A stretch of DNA of 64,000 nt from Parvibaculum sp041688015 (GCA_041688015.1 JBDNIY010000004.1:62001-126000); one strand, 5' to 3'; positions 33,505 through 42,747 are shown, counted from the first letter of the stretch. Program-made: numbers and translations. The notes: a model not told the origin generated them from the sequence alone.

Positions 33505-34101
33505 ATGGCCAAGGCCGTCAAACAGCATCAGCCGCGCAAGCGTTGGATTAGCGGTGAAGTCGATGCCGACCCCTTCATGCTGCCTCAGCGCATCACCATC
33601 CCCGCCAACGAAATCATGTACCGCTTGTTTGGCTTCATCCGCTATGCCGTCGTCTATAAGGACGCGGTGCAGGTGACGGACAGCTCGCCAATCCTCGGCC
33701 CCTTCGTCTGGGATGAGCCGATTGCTGCCTTTCGCGGCGTCGCGTTGCGCGTTGCTTGGCGCGACCACAAGGGCAGCAAGCCTGCCATGCTGGTGCAAAT
33801 GGTTCACCGCAGCGATGAGCGCCGCTCAATCACCTTGCATGTTTCGTTTGAAGGCACCGATGTCGCGGCGCGCTGGCGCTCCTGGGGCCGTGTGCTTGGC
33901 CTGCCGCTACTGCTGGAAGACCGCGAAGGTGAATTGCAAATGGCTGAACGCCGCTTAGGTTCGTTGCGCATTGATACGCCGCAGCCTCATGCCGGTGCTA
34001 ATCCTTTGTCGGCGCGTCGCCCTATGACCTTTGGCATGACAGGCCGCCCACGTCTCTGGAGCAATCGCTTGATGGTTGGTACGCGGCCATCTGCCTACTG
34101 A
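33505..34101 (+). CDS. DUF6101 protein
   Basis: A 198-residue protein of the DUF6101 family, known mainly from Hyphomicrobiales. The core shows DPFMLPQRITI, AFRGVALRVA and the conserved EGTDVAARWRSWGRVLGLPLLLED. A basic, proline-containing C-terminal tail (SARRPMTFGMTGRPRLW) follows. No signal peptide or catalytic motif is seen and no function is known. The gene stands alone between ubiD (divergent) and a REP-like repeat. Confidence 0.8.
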   Translation: MAKAVKQHQPRKRWISGEVDADPFMLPQRITIPANEIMYRLFGFIRYAVVYKDAVQVTDSSPILGPFVWDEPIAAFRGVALRVAWRDHKGSKPAMLVQMVHRSDERRSITLHVSFEGTDVAARWRSWGRVLGLPLLLEDREGELQMAERRLGSLRIDTPQPHAGANPLSARRPMTFGMTGRPRLWSNRLMVGTRPSAY

Positions 34102-34129
34102 TTATTCTATAATCCAACCAAACATTCCG

Positions 34130-34214
34130 CTGTCATCCCGGCCTTGTGCCGGGATCCAGAGCGGCTGGCTCAGCCTTTGCGGTCCTGGACCCCGGCACAA
34201 GGCCGGGGTGACAG
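34130..34214. repeat. REP-like palindromic intergenic element (family 1)
   Basis: Long imperfect inverted arms: CTGTCATCCCGGCCTTGTG on the left and CACAAGGCCGGGGTGACAG on the right. Placed between convergent genes DUF6101 and DUF1993, where it could also act as a bidirectional transcript end. Confidence 0.85.
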
Positions 34215-34231
34215 TCCATAGTGTGCTGACC

Positions 34232-34753
34232 TCAAATCGAGCCCATAAAATCACGCTTGCCGATGGCAACGCCGGCATGACGCAAAATGTCGTAAGCGGT
34301 CGTCTGGTGGAAATAGAAGTTCGGCATCACGAAATGCAGCAAATACTGGCTGCCTGTGAATTTCATTTCAAACTGCTTAGGCCCAGCCGGACCGAGCTTC
34401 AAGACGATTTCCTTGTCTTCCGTGCCGTCGATCTGGTCGCGCTTCACGCTCTTGATGAAATCAACCGTCTTGGCGATCCGCGCCTTGAGATCATCAAGGC
34501 TCGCTTCATTGTCGGGCATGGCCGGAATGTCGATGCCTGCAAGACGGGCTACGCAGCCCTTAGCCTGATCCGAGATCGCCTGTATTTGGCTGGTCAACGG
34601 GTTCATATCGGCGGCGAGGCGGTAGGTCAGCAGTTTAGCCGGGTCGATTTTGCGAGCTTCACAATGCGCGGCAGCTTTGTCGAGAATAGCGGTCATGCTG
34701 CCCAACATTTGCAGCATGGGCGGCACGGACGCTTGGTACATGGAAAGCGACAT
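34232..34753 (-). CDS. DUF1993 protein (DinB-like fold)
   Basis: A 173-residue protein of the DUF1993 family, expected to form a DinB/YfiT-like four-helix bundle. It begins MSLSMYQASVPPMLQMLGS, and the conserved RLAADMNPLTSQIQ and PNFYFHQTTAYDILRHAGV are clear. The histidines FVMPNFYFHQ and LRHAG may bind a metal, as in DinB relatives, but the function is unknown. The gene is followed by a REP element and preceded by enoyl-CoA hydratase on the same strand with about 90 bp between them. Confidence 0.85.
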   Translation of the reverse strand: MSLSMYQASVPPMLQMLGSMTAILDKAAAHCEARKIDPAKLLTYRLAADMNPLTSQIQAISDQAKGCVARLAGIDIPAMPDNEASLDDLKARIAKTVDFIKSVKRDQIDGTEDKEIVLKLGPAGPKQFEMKFTGSQYLLHFVMPNFYFHQTTAYDILRHAGVAIGKRDFMGSI

Positions 34754-34840
34754 AGACGAGTTTCCTCAGATAGCCCCTTTTAAGGCAGGGGAATTGTACA
34801 GATGATCGTCTCGCTTATGTCGTGCAGACGCGCTTACCGT

Positions 34841-35629
34841 TCAAGCGAATTTCGAAAAATCCGGCGCGCGCTTTTCAAAGAAAGCACTAATCGCTTCCTT
34901 CACTTCGTCTGAGCGCAGTTGCGCACCAAAGACGCGGGCTTCAGCTTCGCGAGCCTCGCCCACGCGCGGCCGGTCATTGTCTTTCAGCAGTGCCTTGGTG
35001 GCGCGCACCGCGTTGGGCGCTTTGGAGGCCAGCGCTTTGGCGGCAGCGAGTGCCGCGCCCGGCAATTCATTGTCGGGGAAGACGTCAGCCACAAGCCCAA
35101 TGGCTTCGGCTTTCTCCGCGCCGAGCTTCTTGCCGGTGAGGAAGAGGTCAGCCGCCTTCTGAATGCCGATCTGGCGCTGGAGCAGGAAGGTCGAGCCCGC
35201 TTCTGGCACCAAACCGAGATTGACGAAAGGCATCTGGAAGGTCGCGCTGGCGCCGGCATAAACAAGGTCGCAATGCAGCAGCATGGTGACGCCCACGCCG
35301 ACGGCCAGCCCGTTCACTGAAGCCACGATCGGCTTCTTGGCGTCGGCAAGGTTTTCGAGGAACCGCGTCACATGCGGCTTTTCGCTCGGCTTTTGATCGA
35401 CCGGCGCCGCGCCCGCCTTGGCAAAATCACCCAGATCATTGCCCGCCGTGAAAGAGCCGCCCGAGCCGGTGTAAAGTGTCACGCGAATTTTGGGGTCGGC
35501 GTCGGCCACTTCGATGGCGTCGGCCAGCACCTTGTACATCTCCGCCGTCAGTGCGTTCTTCTTGTCAGGGCGGTTCATGGTGACGATCTGAACACCGTCT
35601 TCAACGGTCACGGTCACAAGTTCGGTCAT
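34841..35629 (-). CDS. Enoyl-CoA hydratase/isomerase family protein
   Basis: A 262-residue crotonase-fold enzyme. The oxyanion-hole segments are visible as GSGGSFTAGNDLGDF and ASVNGLAVGVGVTMLLHCDL. The usual hydratase catalytic glutamates are partly replaced: the second position reads NLGLVPEAGSTFLL. It may therefore be an isomerase or thioesterase-like member rather than a classic hydratase. Its role is likely in fatty acid or related acyl-CoA breakdown. It stands alone. Confidence 0.88.
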   Translation of the reverse strand: MTELVTVTVEDGVQIVTMNRPDKKNALTAEMYKVLADAIEVADADPKIRVTLYTGSGGSFTAGNDLGDFAKAGAAPVDQKPSEKPHVTRFLENLADAKKPIVASVNGLAVGVGVTMLLHCDLVYAGASATFQMPFVNLGLVPEAGSTFLLQRQIGIQKAADLFLTGKKLGAEKAEAIGLVADVFPDNELPGAALAAAKALASKAPNAVRATKALLKDNDRPRVGEAREAEARVFGAQLRSDEVKEAISAFFEKRAPDFSKFA

Positions 35630-35765
35630 AGGCTGGCTCGCTTTAATGTTGGTGTCTGAATTGCGGTTCGCATCTTCACCTCAAGGTGAGGGCATAGGCA
35701 AAGTGCATTTTTGCAAAGTGGGGTTTCAAAAAGGAACTAATAAGAGTGAATATTAATTCATAATA

Positions 35766-36428
35766 TCAAACAATCTTCCACACGCTGGTATTGCGCACAT
35801 CGGTGTCTTCCAGCTCCCGCGTCGTCTTGACGGCATAGGAGATGATCTTTTCCAGTCCGGTCTTGGGCAGATAGGCTCGCCCCGGATCGCCGATCAGCGC
35901 TTCGGCACCCTCGGCCACTAAGCTGTGAACCCAAATTTCTATGCTTTCAGCCAGCGGACGCTCGTAGCACATATCGCCGATCAGGATGATGTCCCAGCCG
36001 CCATTGGCCACGCCCACCAGATTTGTGTTCGCTACAACAACTGAAACACTGTTCACTTCCGCGTTGAGCCGGATGGAAGCGACCGCAAAGGGGTCAATAT
36101 CGGCGGCAACAACCGATGTTGCCCCCGCTTTCATGGCGGCAATGGCGATCAGGCTTGAGCCCGAACCAAAATCCAGCACCCGCTTGCCGCGCACCACCTC
36201 TGGATGATCGAGAATATAGCGCGCCAGCGCTTGGCCGCCCGCCCAAGCAAAGGCCCAAAAGGGCGGCGGCAGCCCGCTGCGCTCTAGCTCTTCTTCTGTC
36301 ATCTGCCAGATAGGCACGATTTCAGAGGCCAGATAGAGTTTCACCTCCGGCACCAGCGGTGGCTCCTGCAGCAGCGTATTGGCGCGGATGAAAGCCGCCG
36401 GGTCTTTGGCCGGCAAAATGTCGCTCAT
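35766..36428 (-). CDS. Class I SAM methyltransferase resembling ETF-beta lysine methylase
   Basis: A 220-residue methyltransferase. The SAM-binding motif I is VLDFGSGSSLIAIAAMKAG near residue 84, and motif II is VVAADIDPFAV. The C-terminal part shows GDMCYERPLAES and IGDPGRAYLPKTGL, features shared with METTL20/ETFBKMT, which methylates lysines of the electron-transfer flavoprotein beta subunit and tunes electron flow from acyl-CoA dehydrogenases. It overlaps ribF by 4 bp (ATGA), consistent with a flavoprotein link. ETF genes are not in the window. Confidence 0.85.
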   Translation of the reverse strand: MSDILPAKDPAAFIRANTLLQEPPLVPEVKLYLASEIVPIWQMTEEELERSGLPPPFWAFAWAGGQALARYILDHPEVVRGKRVLDFGSGSSLIAIAAMKAGATSVVAADIDPFAVASIRLNAEVNSVSVVVANTNLVGVANGGWDIILIGDMCYERPLAESIEIWVHSLVAEGAEALIGDPGRAYLPKTGLEKIISYAVKTTRELEDTDVRNTSVWKIV

Positions 36429-37372
36429 GCTTTTGGCGAGGTCGCCAAAATCTTGCGCGCCGTAGCGCTGTCCTTGGCGATCTGAGCTTTCAAGGCATCG
36501 AGCCCGTCGAACTTTTGTTCAGGCCGCAGATAATCGATGAAGGACACGGCCAGATGCTGACCATAGATGTCACCATCAAAATCAAAGATATGCACTTCCA
36601 ACACGATATCGCTCTTGTTGAAGGTCGGGCGCTTGCCAAGATTAGCGACGCCCTCATAACAACCTTGATACGCCCCATCTTCGATTTCGACCCGCACGGC
36701 ATAAACGCCAAGCGCGGGTTGCACATGGTCTTCCAGCGCCAGATTGGCGGTCGGGAAGCCGATGGTGCGCCCGCGTTGGTCGCCGGTCATCACATGCGTC
36801 TCGACGGTCCAAGGATGGCCGAGCAGATTAGCGGCCCCGCGTGGATCGCCTGCCGCCAGACGCTCTCGAATGCGCGTGGACGAATAGGCCTCGCCACTGT
36901 GAGCGACCTCTTCAACCACGGAGACGCCAAAGCCTTCTGCCTCGCCCATATAGGCCAGCATCGTCGCGTCGCCCGTGCGGCCTTTGCCGAAACGAAAATC
37001 ATAGCCCGCCACGACATGGCAGGCATGAAGACCGTTCACCAGCACATCGAGCACAAATTCTGGTCCCAGACGTTTGGCCATCTCGGCATCAAAGGGCAGG
37101 GCGGCCAACACATCGACGCCGAGCTTTTCGAGTAGCCGCGCCTTGGCGCGAAACGGCGTCAGGCGAAAGAAAGGCTCGTCGGGAAAGAAGAACTGTTTGG
37201 GATGCGGCTCAAACACCAGCACACCCAGCGGCACGCCAAGCTCGCGTGCAACGCGTGCGGCTTCGCCAATGACAATCTGATGGCCGCGATGCACCCCATC
37301 AAAGTTGCCTAGCGCATAGACAGCACCCTGCAAAGGACGCGGCACCTCGGTATGGTGACGAAGAATCTGCAT
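36425..37372 (-). CDS. ribF: Bifunctional riboflavin kinase/FAD synthetase
   Basis: A 315-residue enzyme making FMN and then FAD from riboflavin in the cytosol. The N-terminal nucleotidyltransferase has GNFDGVHRGHQIVIGEA and a later SSTRIRERLAAG. The C-terminal flavokinase domain has GRTIGFPTANLAL and the catalytic-region YEGVANLGKRPTF. Its ATG overlaps the MaoC stop by one base (TGATG), and its stop overlaps the methyltransferase start. So HAD, MaoC, ribF and the methyltransferase are plausibly one operon. Confidence 0.97.
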   Translation of the reverse strand: MQILRHHTEVPRPLQGAVYALGNFDGVHRGHQIVIGEAARVARELGVPLGVLVFEPHPKQFFFPDEPFFRLTPFRAKARLLEKLGVDVLAALPFDAEMAKRLGPEFVLDVLVNGLHACHVVAGYDFRFGKGRTGDATMLAYMGEAEGFGVSVVEEVAHSGEAYSSTRIRERLAAGDPRGAANLLGHPWTVETHVMTGDQRGRTIGFPTANLALEDHVQPALGVYAVRVEIEDGAYQGCYEGVANLGKRPTFNKSDIVLEVHIFDFDGDIYGQHLAVSFIDYLRPEQKFDGLDALKAQIAKDSATARKILATSPKA

Positions 37373-37809
37373 CAGGACGCATCAACCTTTGATGGCACCA
37401 TCACCATGGCCTCGCCGTCGATCACCAGCGTTTCACCCACATGAACCGTGCAGGTCAGTGTCGCCCGGCGTTTGATAGGATCAAGCGTTGCCACTGTGAC
37501 GCGAGCTGACGCCATATCGCCGGGCTTCACAGGTGCGCGAAAGCGTAAACTCTGCGACATATAGATGGCGCCGGGGCCGGGCAACCGGGTGCCGATCACG
37601 GCTGAAATCAGGCTGGCGCTCAACATGCCATGGGCAATGCGGCCGCCAAAACGCGTCTTAGCGGCATAGGCGTTGTCCAAATGCATTGGATTGGTGTCGC
37701 CGGACACCTCGGCAAAGCTGGTGATATCGGCATCTGAGATCACTTTGGCAAAGTTCGCCTCCATGCCCACGCTGAGGTCTTCGATAAAATAGCCGGTGAT
37801 CTCAGGCAT
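37372..37809 (-). CDS. MaoC-family (R)-specific enoyl-CoA hydratase
   Basis: A 145-residue hot-dog-fold hydratase. The catalytic motif is GDTNPMHLDNAYAAKTRFGG with the Asp and His of the hydratase 2 dyad. The R-specific family hydrates enoyl-CoA to (R)-3-hydroxyacyl-CoA, as PhaJ does when feeding polyhydroxyalkanoate synthesis. There is no pha gene here, so the pathway is uncertain. It lies in the HAD-MaoC-ribF-methyltransferase run; its stop overlaps the ribF ATG by one base. Confidence 0.9.
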   Translation of the reverse strand: MPEITGYFIEDLSVGMEANFAKVISDADITSFAEVSGDTNPMHLDNAYAAKTRFGGRIAHGMLSASLISAVIGTRLPGPGAIYMSQSLRFRAPVKPGDMASARVTVATLDPIKRRATLTCTVHVGETLVIDGEAMVMVPSKVDAS

Positions 37810-37913
37810 GAGGAAGACTCGCAGAAAAGGGGAGGAAAGGAGCGATCAGCGCGCGCACTGTATCGCGTGATAGCGCCAATTCACAAGAGATGAAGCGATG
37901 TTCAGTTAAGCGT

Positions 37914-38780
37914 TTACCAGATCAGCCGCGCCGCCGCCCCGATGGGCGTCAGACCGGCCTCAGTGCAATATTTTGTGACCTGTTCGGTGTCAGGTGCCAA
38001 GGCATGGTCGCCTACATGCGCCGCCGCAATGCCGCCAGTGATGAACAGCGCATCGAGGCCCGCGCCCGCCGCCCCCTTGATGTCGGTGGCAATGCCGTCG
38101 CCGACCGCCAGAATGCGGCTGTCGGCAATCGGCTCGCCCTTGATCGCAGCTATGCGCGCCCGCGCCACATCATAAATGGGGCCATGCGGCTTGCCAAAAT
38201 AGACGACCTTGCCGCCCAATTCCTCGTAAAGCGCCGCCAGCGCACCCGCGCAATAGATATGCCGCGGCCCGCGTTCCACCACGATGTCAGGATTGGCACA
38301 AACGAAAGGCAGGCCCCGCGCCACCAGCGGCGCAAAAGGTGCGCGATAGTCTTCCGGGCCTTCTTCATCATCGTTGAACGGCCCTGTGACCACGATGAAC
38401 TCGGCTTCCTCGGCGGAAACAAGCTCAAGGCCCGTGTCGTCAAACAGATTATTGTCGCGCCCCGGCCCGATGGAATAGCAGCGTCGGCCAAAGGGATGCT
38501 TGCTGATAAACGTCTTGGTCGCATCGCCAGACGTCAGAATGCCGTCATAGGCGTCATCCGTGACCCCAAGGCTGGCGAGCAAGGCGGGCAATTGGGTTGA
38601 GGGGCGCGGCGCATTGGACAGCAGCAACACCGTGCCGCCCTGAGCACGATAGCGCGACAGTGCGTCAACCACGCCGGGATAGCTCTCCTGGCCATTATGC
38701 AAGACGCCCCAAACATCGCAGAGCAGCGCATCGTAAGTGTCAGCAAGGGCGGAGAGGCCGGAGATCAGAGGTATGGTCAC
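37914..38780 (-). CDS. TIGR01459-family HAD hydrolase (class IIA, NagD-like)
   Basis: A 288-residue HAD-superfamily phosphatase. Motif I is LLCDVWGVLHNGQ, in which the usual second Asp of DxD is replaced by Trp, as is typical for TIGR01459. Motif II is LLSNAPRPS. The C-terminal motif is AVGDGIATDIKGAAGAGLDALFITGG, with the class IIA cap between. Substrate unknown. The GTG start at 38780 is preceded by a weak AAGG. 104 bp separate it from MaoC, so operon membership is probable but not sure. Confidence 0.9.
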   Translation of the reverse strand: MTIPLISGLSALADTYDALLCDVWGVLHNGQESYPGVVDALSRYRAQGGTVLLLSNAPRPSTQLPALLASLGVTDDAYDGILTSGDATKTFISKHPFGRRCYSIGPGRDNNLFDDTGLELVSAEEAEFIVVTGPFNDDEEGPEDYRAPFAPLVARGLPFVCANPDIVVERGPRHIYCAGALAALYEELGGKVVYFGKPHGPIYDVARARIAAIKGEPIADSRILAVGDGIATDIKGAAGAGLDALFITGGIAAAHVGDHALAPDTEQVTKYCTEAGLTPIGAAARLIW

Positions 38781-38810
38781 GTCAATATTACCTTCATCTC
38801 GTAGTTTACT

Positions 38811-38932
38811 TTCCTCCCCCCTTGAGGGGGAGGGTAGGGAGGGGGGCTTCTTCGCGAGACTCTTTCACTTGCGGCTTCACCCCCACCCTCCGCGCATAGA
38901 GGCGCTCCTCCCTCCCCCCTTAAGGGGGAGGG
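38811..38932. repeat. GC-rich palindromic repeat array (family 3)
   Basis: CCTCCCCCCTTGAGGGGGAG and, further on, CTCCCCCCTTAAGGGGGAG, each a near-perfect palindrome, with CACCCTCC blocks between. It fills the gap between the HAD gene and rsmD. Confidence 0.75.
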
Positions 38933-38947
38933 CCAAAAAGGCCATAC

Positions 38948-39544
38948 TCACTCAGCCTCGGCCACAACCTGCTTCAAAAACACAATCTCACTCAGTCCAT
39001 ATTTCCGTCGGTCAATCTCGGCAAAGCCTTCGGGCGCGGTAAACTTCGCCTCCACATGCTCTTCCACAACGAAGAGCGCATGGGCCCCGACCCAGCCGCC
39101 ATCGACAACGGAGGCGAGCGCCAATTCGGCCAGGCCTTTGCGGTAGGGCGGGTCAAGAAACACCAAACCGAATTCCGATCCGACGCTGCCCGGTCGTGGC
39201 CCGAGCTTTGTTGCATCGCGCTTATAGAGCTTTGCGTTGCCCGTCAGCCCGAGGCTTTCCATGTTCTCGCGGATCGCGCCGCGCGCATCAATACTGTCAT
39301 CGACAAACAGTGTGAAGGCGGCCCCGCGCGACAGTGCTTCAATTCCCAGCGCGCCTGTGCCTGCAAACAGATCAAGCACGCGCACGTCTTCAAGATCGAA
39401 GGCGTCACCCAGCTCATCTGAAAAATCATGATGCGCGAGAATATTAAACAAGCTCTCGCGCACCCGGTCGCCCGTTGGGCGGATTACATCGCCTTCAGGC
39501 ACCACAATGAGGCGGCCTTTATGCGCGCCACCAACTATTCGCAT
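38948..39544 (-). CDS. rsmD: 16S rRNA (guanine(966)-N(2))-methyltransferase
   Basis: A 198-residue SAM-dependent methyltransferase that modifies G966 of 16S rRNA. It starts MRIVGGAHKGRLI, and shows RPTGDRVRESLFNIL, motif I VLDLFAGTGALGIEALSRG and the catalytic DPPYRKGL. ATG at 39544 is the family start; the longer frame from 39601 runs into the pseudouridine synthase gene. It lies 10 bp after that gene, so the two rRNA-modification genes are co-transcribed. Confidence 0.96.
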   Translation of the reverse strand: MRIVGGAHKGRLIVVPEGDVIRPTGDRVRESLFNILAHHDFSDELGDAFDLEDVRVLDLFAGTGALGIEALSRGAAFTLFVDDSIDARGAIRENMESLGLTGNAKLYKRDATKLGPRPGSVGSEFGLVFLDPPYRKGLAELALASVVDGGWVGAHALFVVEEHVEAKFTAPEGFAEIDRRKYGLSEIVFLKQVVAEAE

Positions 39545-39554
39545 GTCAAAATTC

Positions 39555-40745
39555 TCATCTTGGTTTTTTGCTCGGTGCGGGCTTGCGCGCTCTGGCCACA
39601 TCGGCGCGCGATTTCTGGCCGCCCGGTTTGGTGCTCGCCGAAGTTGCTTTCCCCGCCGAAGTTGCTTTCAATGGTTTGTTCAATGGCTTGTCAGTTTTTC
39701 CTGGATGCCGCCCGCGTCCAACGAGCTTTGCGCCATCTGTCTTCAGAGCCAGCGGCTTGCCGCCATCGCCGCGCCGCGTGGCATATTGGTTTGACGCACC
39801 AGCGCTATGGCTGCGCGGTTTTTTCGTCGCGCCTGCTTTGGCTTGCGGCTTTCCCGTCTTCACTTGCGGCTTTGACGCCTGATTGGGCCGCACCGGGCGT
39901 CCTGCCTCGTCTTTGCCGCCCTTGGCCTCAAAATGTGCCGCTTGGTTGCCAAGCTGATCCATCAACACGCGATTGGGCACTTGCGCCACTTCGCCTTCGT
40001 CAAGGTCGCCCACCTGAAACGGCCCGAACGACAAACGGATGAGACGATTGACGGTCAGATCAAGGGCGGCCAACACGCGCTTCACTTCGCGGTTCTTGCC
40101 TTCCTTCAGCCCCACCGTCAGCCAGACGTTTGAGCCTTGCACCTTGTCGAGTGAGGCTTCAATCGGGCCATAGTGCACGCCTTCGACCTCAACGCCGTCT
40201 TTCAACTTGTCGAGATCGCCTTGTGTCACCTTGCCCCAAGCGCGCACGCGGTAGCGCCGCGTCCAGCCCGTGGCCGGCAATTCCAGCAACCGTGCCAACT
40301 CACCGTCATTGGTCAGCAGCAGCAGGCCTTCGGTATTGATGTCGAGCCGTCCCACCGACACCACGCGGGGCATTTCAGGCGGCAGACGCTCAAATACGGT
40401 GGTCCGTCCTTCGGGGTCTTTCGCCGTTGTCACAAGGCCCGCAGGCTTGTGATAGCGCCAGAGCTTTGTTGGCTCTAGACGCGGCAGCACCTTGCCCTCG
40501 ACCGAAATCGTGTCGCGCTCGCCCACATTGAGCGCGGGGCTGGTAATTTTCTTGCCGTTGACGGTCACAAGCCCCGCCTCGATCAGCCGTTCGGCGTCGC
40601 GTCGCGAGCAGATGCCCGCCCGCGCGATGCGCTTGGCGATGCGTTCGCCAGTACTCGCGCCGCCTTTTGCGGCTGGCGCAGAGGCGTCGGGCTTAGGCGA
40701 TGGGGAGCCAGGGTGGCTCGATGGGGCGTCTGAATTCGCGTTCAT
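39555..40745 (-). CDS. rluB: rRNA pseudouridine synthase (RluB-like) with long basic tail
   Basis: A 396-residue protein. An S4 RNA-binding domain (RIAKRIARAGICSRRDAERLIEAGLVTVNG) is followed by the RsuA/RluB catalytic domain. Its catalytic aspartate lies in SVGRLDINTEGLLLLTNDG. The C-terminal 140 residues are rich in Lys, Ala, Gly and Pro (PQVKTGKPQAKAGATKKP) and probably disordered, an RNA-binding extension common in alphaproteobacteria. RluB makes pseudouridine 2605 in 23S rRNA. Assignment among RluB, RluE and RluF is by family resemblance. Operon with rsmD. Confidence 0.93.
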   Translation of the reverse strand: MNANSDAPSSHPGSPSPKPDASAPAAKGGASTGERIAKRIARAGICSRRDAERLIEAGLVTVNGKKITSPALNVGERDTISVEGKVLPRLEPTKLWRYHKPAGLVTTAKDPEGRTTVFERLPPEMPRVVSVGRLDINTEGLLLLTNDGELARLLELPATGWTRRYRVRAWGKVTQGDLDKLKDGVEVEGVHYGPIEASLDKVQGSNVWLTVGLKEGKNREVKRVLAALDLTVNRLIRLSFGPFQVGDLDEGEVAQVPNRVLMDQLGNQAAHFEAKGGKDEAGRPVRPNQASKPQVKTGKPQAKAGATKKPRSHSAGASNQYATRRGDGGKPLALKTDGAKLVGRGRHPGKTDKPLNKPLKATSAGKATSASTKPGGQKSRADVARARKPAPSKKPR

Positions 40746-40849
40746 GGCCTCTCTTTAGCAGGTGCTTGTGGCCAACCCAAGCGGGCGATCACGCGAGCTG
40801 GTCAAACCCTGCCTTGACGGGGGCCGGGGCAGGCGGGCAGGGTCCGGCC

Positions 40850-41317
40850 ATGACTGTGAGCCCACCCCCATTACTTGCCCCTATGGACATGGCCCTTGCC
40901 GAGGCCGAGGCGGCGGCTTTGCGCGGTGAAGTGCCGATTGGCGCGGTCATTATGGATGCCAAAGGCGCGGTTCTTGCGCGCGCCGGCAACCGGGTGCTGG
41001 AGCTGAAAGACCCAACGGCCCACGCCGAAATACTAGCCATTCGCGCCGCCGCGGCCGCCTTAGGGTCCGAACGCCTCATTGGTTGCGATCTCTATGTGAC
41101 GCTGGAGCCTTGCCCGATGTGTGCAGGCGCCATCTCTTTTGCGAGGCTTCGCAGGCTCTACTATGGGGCATCGGACGAAAAGGGTGGCGGTGTCGATCAT
41201 GGCTCCCGCATTTTCGCCCAATCTACCTGCCATCATGCGCCCGAAGTCTACGGCGGCATGTCCGAAAAACGTGCAGGCGATTTGCTCCGAAATTTTTTTG
41301 CAGCGCGGCGGAGTTGA
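40850..41317 (+). CDS. tadA: tRNA-specific adenosine deaminase
   Basis: A 155-residue zinc-dependent deaminase converting A34 to inosine in tRNA-Arg(ACG). The catalytic motif is HAEI with its glutamate, and the zinc cysteines are in LEPCPMCAGAI. The C-terminal MSEKRAGDLLRNFF is typical of TadA. ATG at 40850 is chosen; an ATG eleven codons later (MDMALAEAE) is an equally good fit. The gene is divergent from the pseudouridine synthase and stands alone. Confidence 0.95.
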   Translation: MTVSPPPLLAPMDMALAEAEAAALRGEVPIGAVIMDAKGAVLARAGNRVLELKDPTAHAEILAIRAAAAALGSERLIGCDLYVTLEPCPMCAGAISFARLRRLYYGASDEKGGGVDHGSRIFAQSTCHHAPEVYGGMSEKRAGDLLRNFFAARRS

Positions 41318-41508
41318 CCTAAACGTCAACTGCGCGAAGATGCCCACAGGAAATACGCATTTCTATCGTGATTTGCACTCAGCAACCCGCTAAAGTGCCG
41401 CCATTCGCCATTGAGGGGGAGCATTGGCGTTCCATGTCAGGTCCTGCGTGACCAAGCATGAGACGTGTTTGCGCTTCCCCATCTCACAAACTAAATGAGG
41501 GAGCACTC

Positions 41509-42747
41509 ATGGATTTCGAATTTAACGACAAAACAAAAGAGCTTCAGGCTCGCTTGAACCGCTTTATGGACAAGCACATCTATCCCAACGAAAAGACCTA
41601 TAACGATCAGATGGACGCTTTCCGCAAGGAGGGCAATCCTTGGCAGGTGCCACAGATCCTTGAGGACCTGAAGCCGAAAGCCAGAGAAGAAGGCCTGTGG
41701 AACTTGTTCCTGCCTGAATCAGAACGTGGCGGCGGGTTGACCAACCTTGAATATGCCTCGCTCTGCGAAATCATGGGCCGCGTCGGCTGGGCGTCGGAAG
41801 TGTTCAACTGCTCGGCGCCTGACACTGGCAACATGGAAGTGATCGAGCGTTACGGCAATGATCGCCAGAAGAAGGCCTATCTGGAGCCACTTCTGGAAGG
41901 CAAGATGCGCTCCGCCTTCCTGATGACCGAACCTGACGTCGCCTCGTCAGACGCCACCAACATCGCCACCCGCATCGAACGTGACGGCAACGAATATGTC
42001 ATCAACGGCCGCAAGTGGTGGTCCTCGGGCGTCGGTGATCCACGTTGCAAAATCGCCATCCTGATGGGCAAAACCGATCCGAAAGCTGACACCTATCGCC
42101 AGCAGTCGCAGATCCTTGTGCCGTTGGATACCAAAGGCATCACGGTCGTTCGTATGCTGCCCGTCTTCGGCTACGACGACGCGCCGCATGGCCACGCTGA
42201 GGTGCTCCTCGAAAATGTGCGTGTGCCGGCTGAAAATCTACTGCTCGGCGAAGGCCGTGGCTTTGAAATCAGCCAAGGTCGGCTTGGGCCTGGCCGCATT
42301 CATCACTGCATGCGCACCATTGGCGTTGCCGAACGCGCGCTTGAAATGATGTGCAAGCGCCTCCTGTCGCGCGAAGCCTTCGGCAAGACCATCGCCGAAC
42401 ATTCCGTCTGGGAACAGCGCATCGGCGAAGCCCGTACCAACATCGAAATGACGCGCCTTCTGACGTTGAAGGCCGCCTATATGATGGACACGGTCGGCAA
42501 CAAGGTCGCCCGCTCCGAGATCGCGATGATCAAGGTTGCGGCCCCGAACTTGGCGCTCAAGATCATTGACGATGCCATCCAGGCTCATGGCGGCGGCGGC
42601 GTGACGACCGATTTTGGTCTCGCCAAAATGTATTCGGGCATCCGTACATTGCGCCTCGCAGACGGCCCCGATGAAGTGCATAACCGCACCATCGCCAAGC
42701 TCGAATTGCGTAAATATTCTAACAAAGGCAAAGCGGCGGCCAAATAA
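41509..42747 (+). CDS. Acyl-CoA dehydrogenase, ACAD10/11-like
   Basis: A 412-residue FAD flavoenzyme. The FAD/substrate motifs are MTEPDVASSDATNI and RKWWSSGVGDPRCKIAI, and the C-terminal part reads QAHGGGGVTTDFGLAKMY. The segment that usually bears the catalytic glutamate (YEGTSE type) here is ADGPDEVH, giving an aspartate. The N-terminus (LFLPESERGGGLTNLEYASLCEIMGR) matches the dehydrogenase domain of mammalian ACAD10/11. Two separate kinases of the ACAD10/11 type are in the window. ATG at 41509 has GAGGGAGC upstream. A strong terminator follows at 42768-42806. No other operon member. Confidence 0.92.
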   Translation: MDFEFNDKTKELQARLNRFMDKHIYPNEKTYNDQMDAFRKEGNPWQVPQILEDLKPKAREEGLWNLFLPESERGGGLTNLEYASLCEIMGRVGWASEVFNCSAPDTGNMEVIERYGNDRQKKAYLEPLLEGKMRSAFLMTEPDVASSDATNIATRIERDGNEYVINGRKWWSSGVGDPRCKIAILMGKTDPKADTYRQQSQILVPLDTKGITVVRMLPVFGYDDAPHGHAEVLLENVRVPAENLLLGEGRGFEISQGRLGPGRIHHCMRTIGVAERALEMMCKRLLSREAFGKTIAEHSVWEQRIGEARTNIEMTRLLTLKAAYMMDTVGNKVARSEIAMIKVAAPNLALKIIDDAIQAHGGGGVTTDFGLAKMYSGIRTLRLADGPDEVHNRTIAKLELRKYSNKGKAAAK

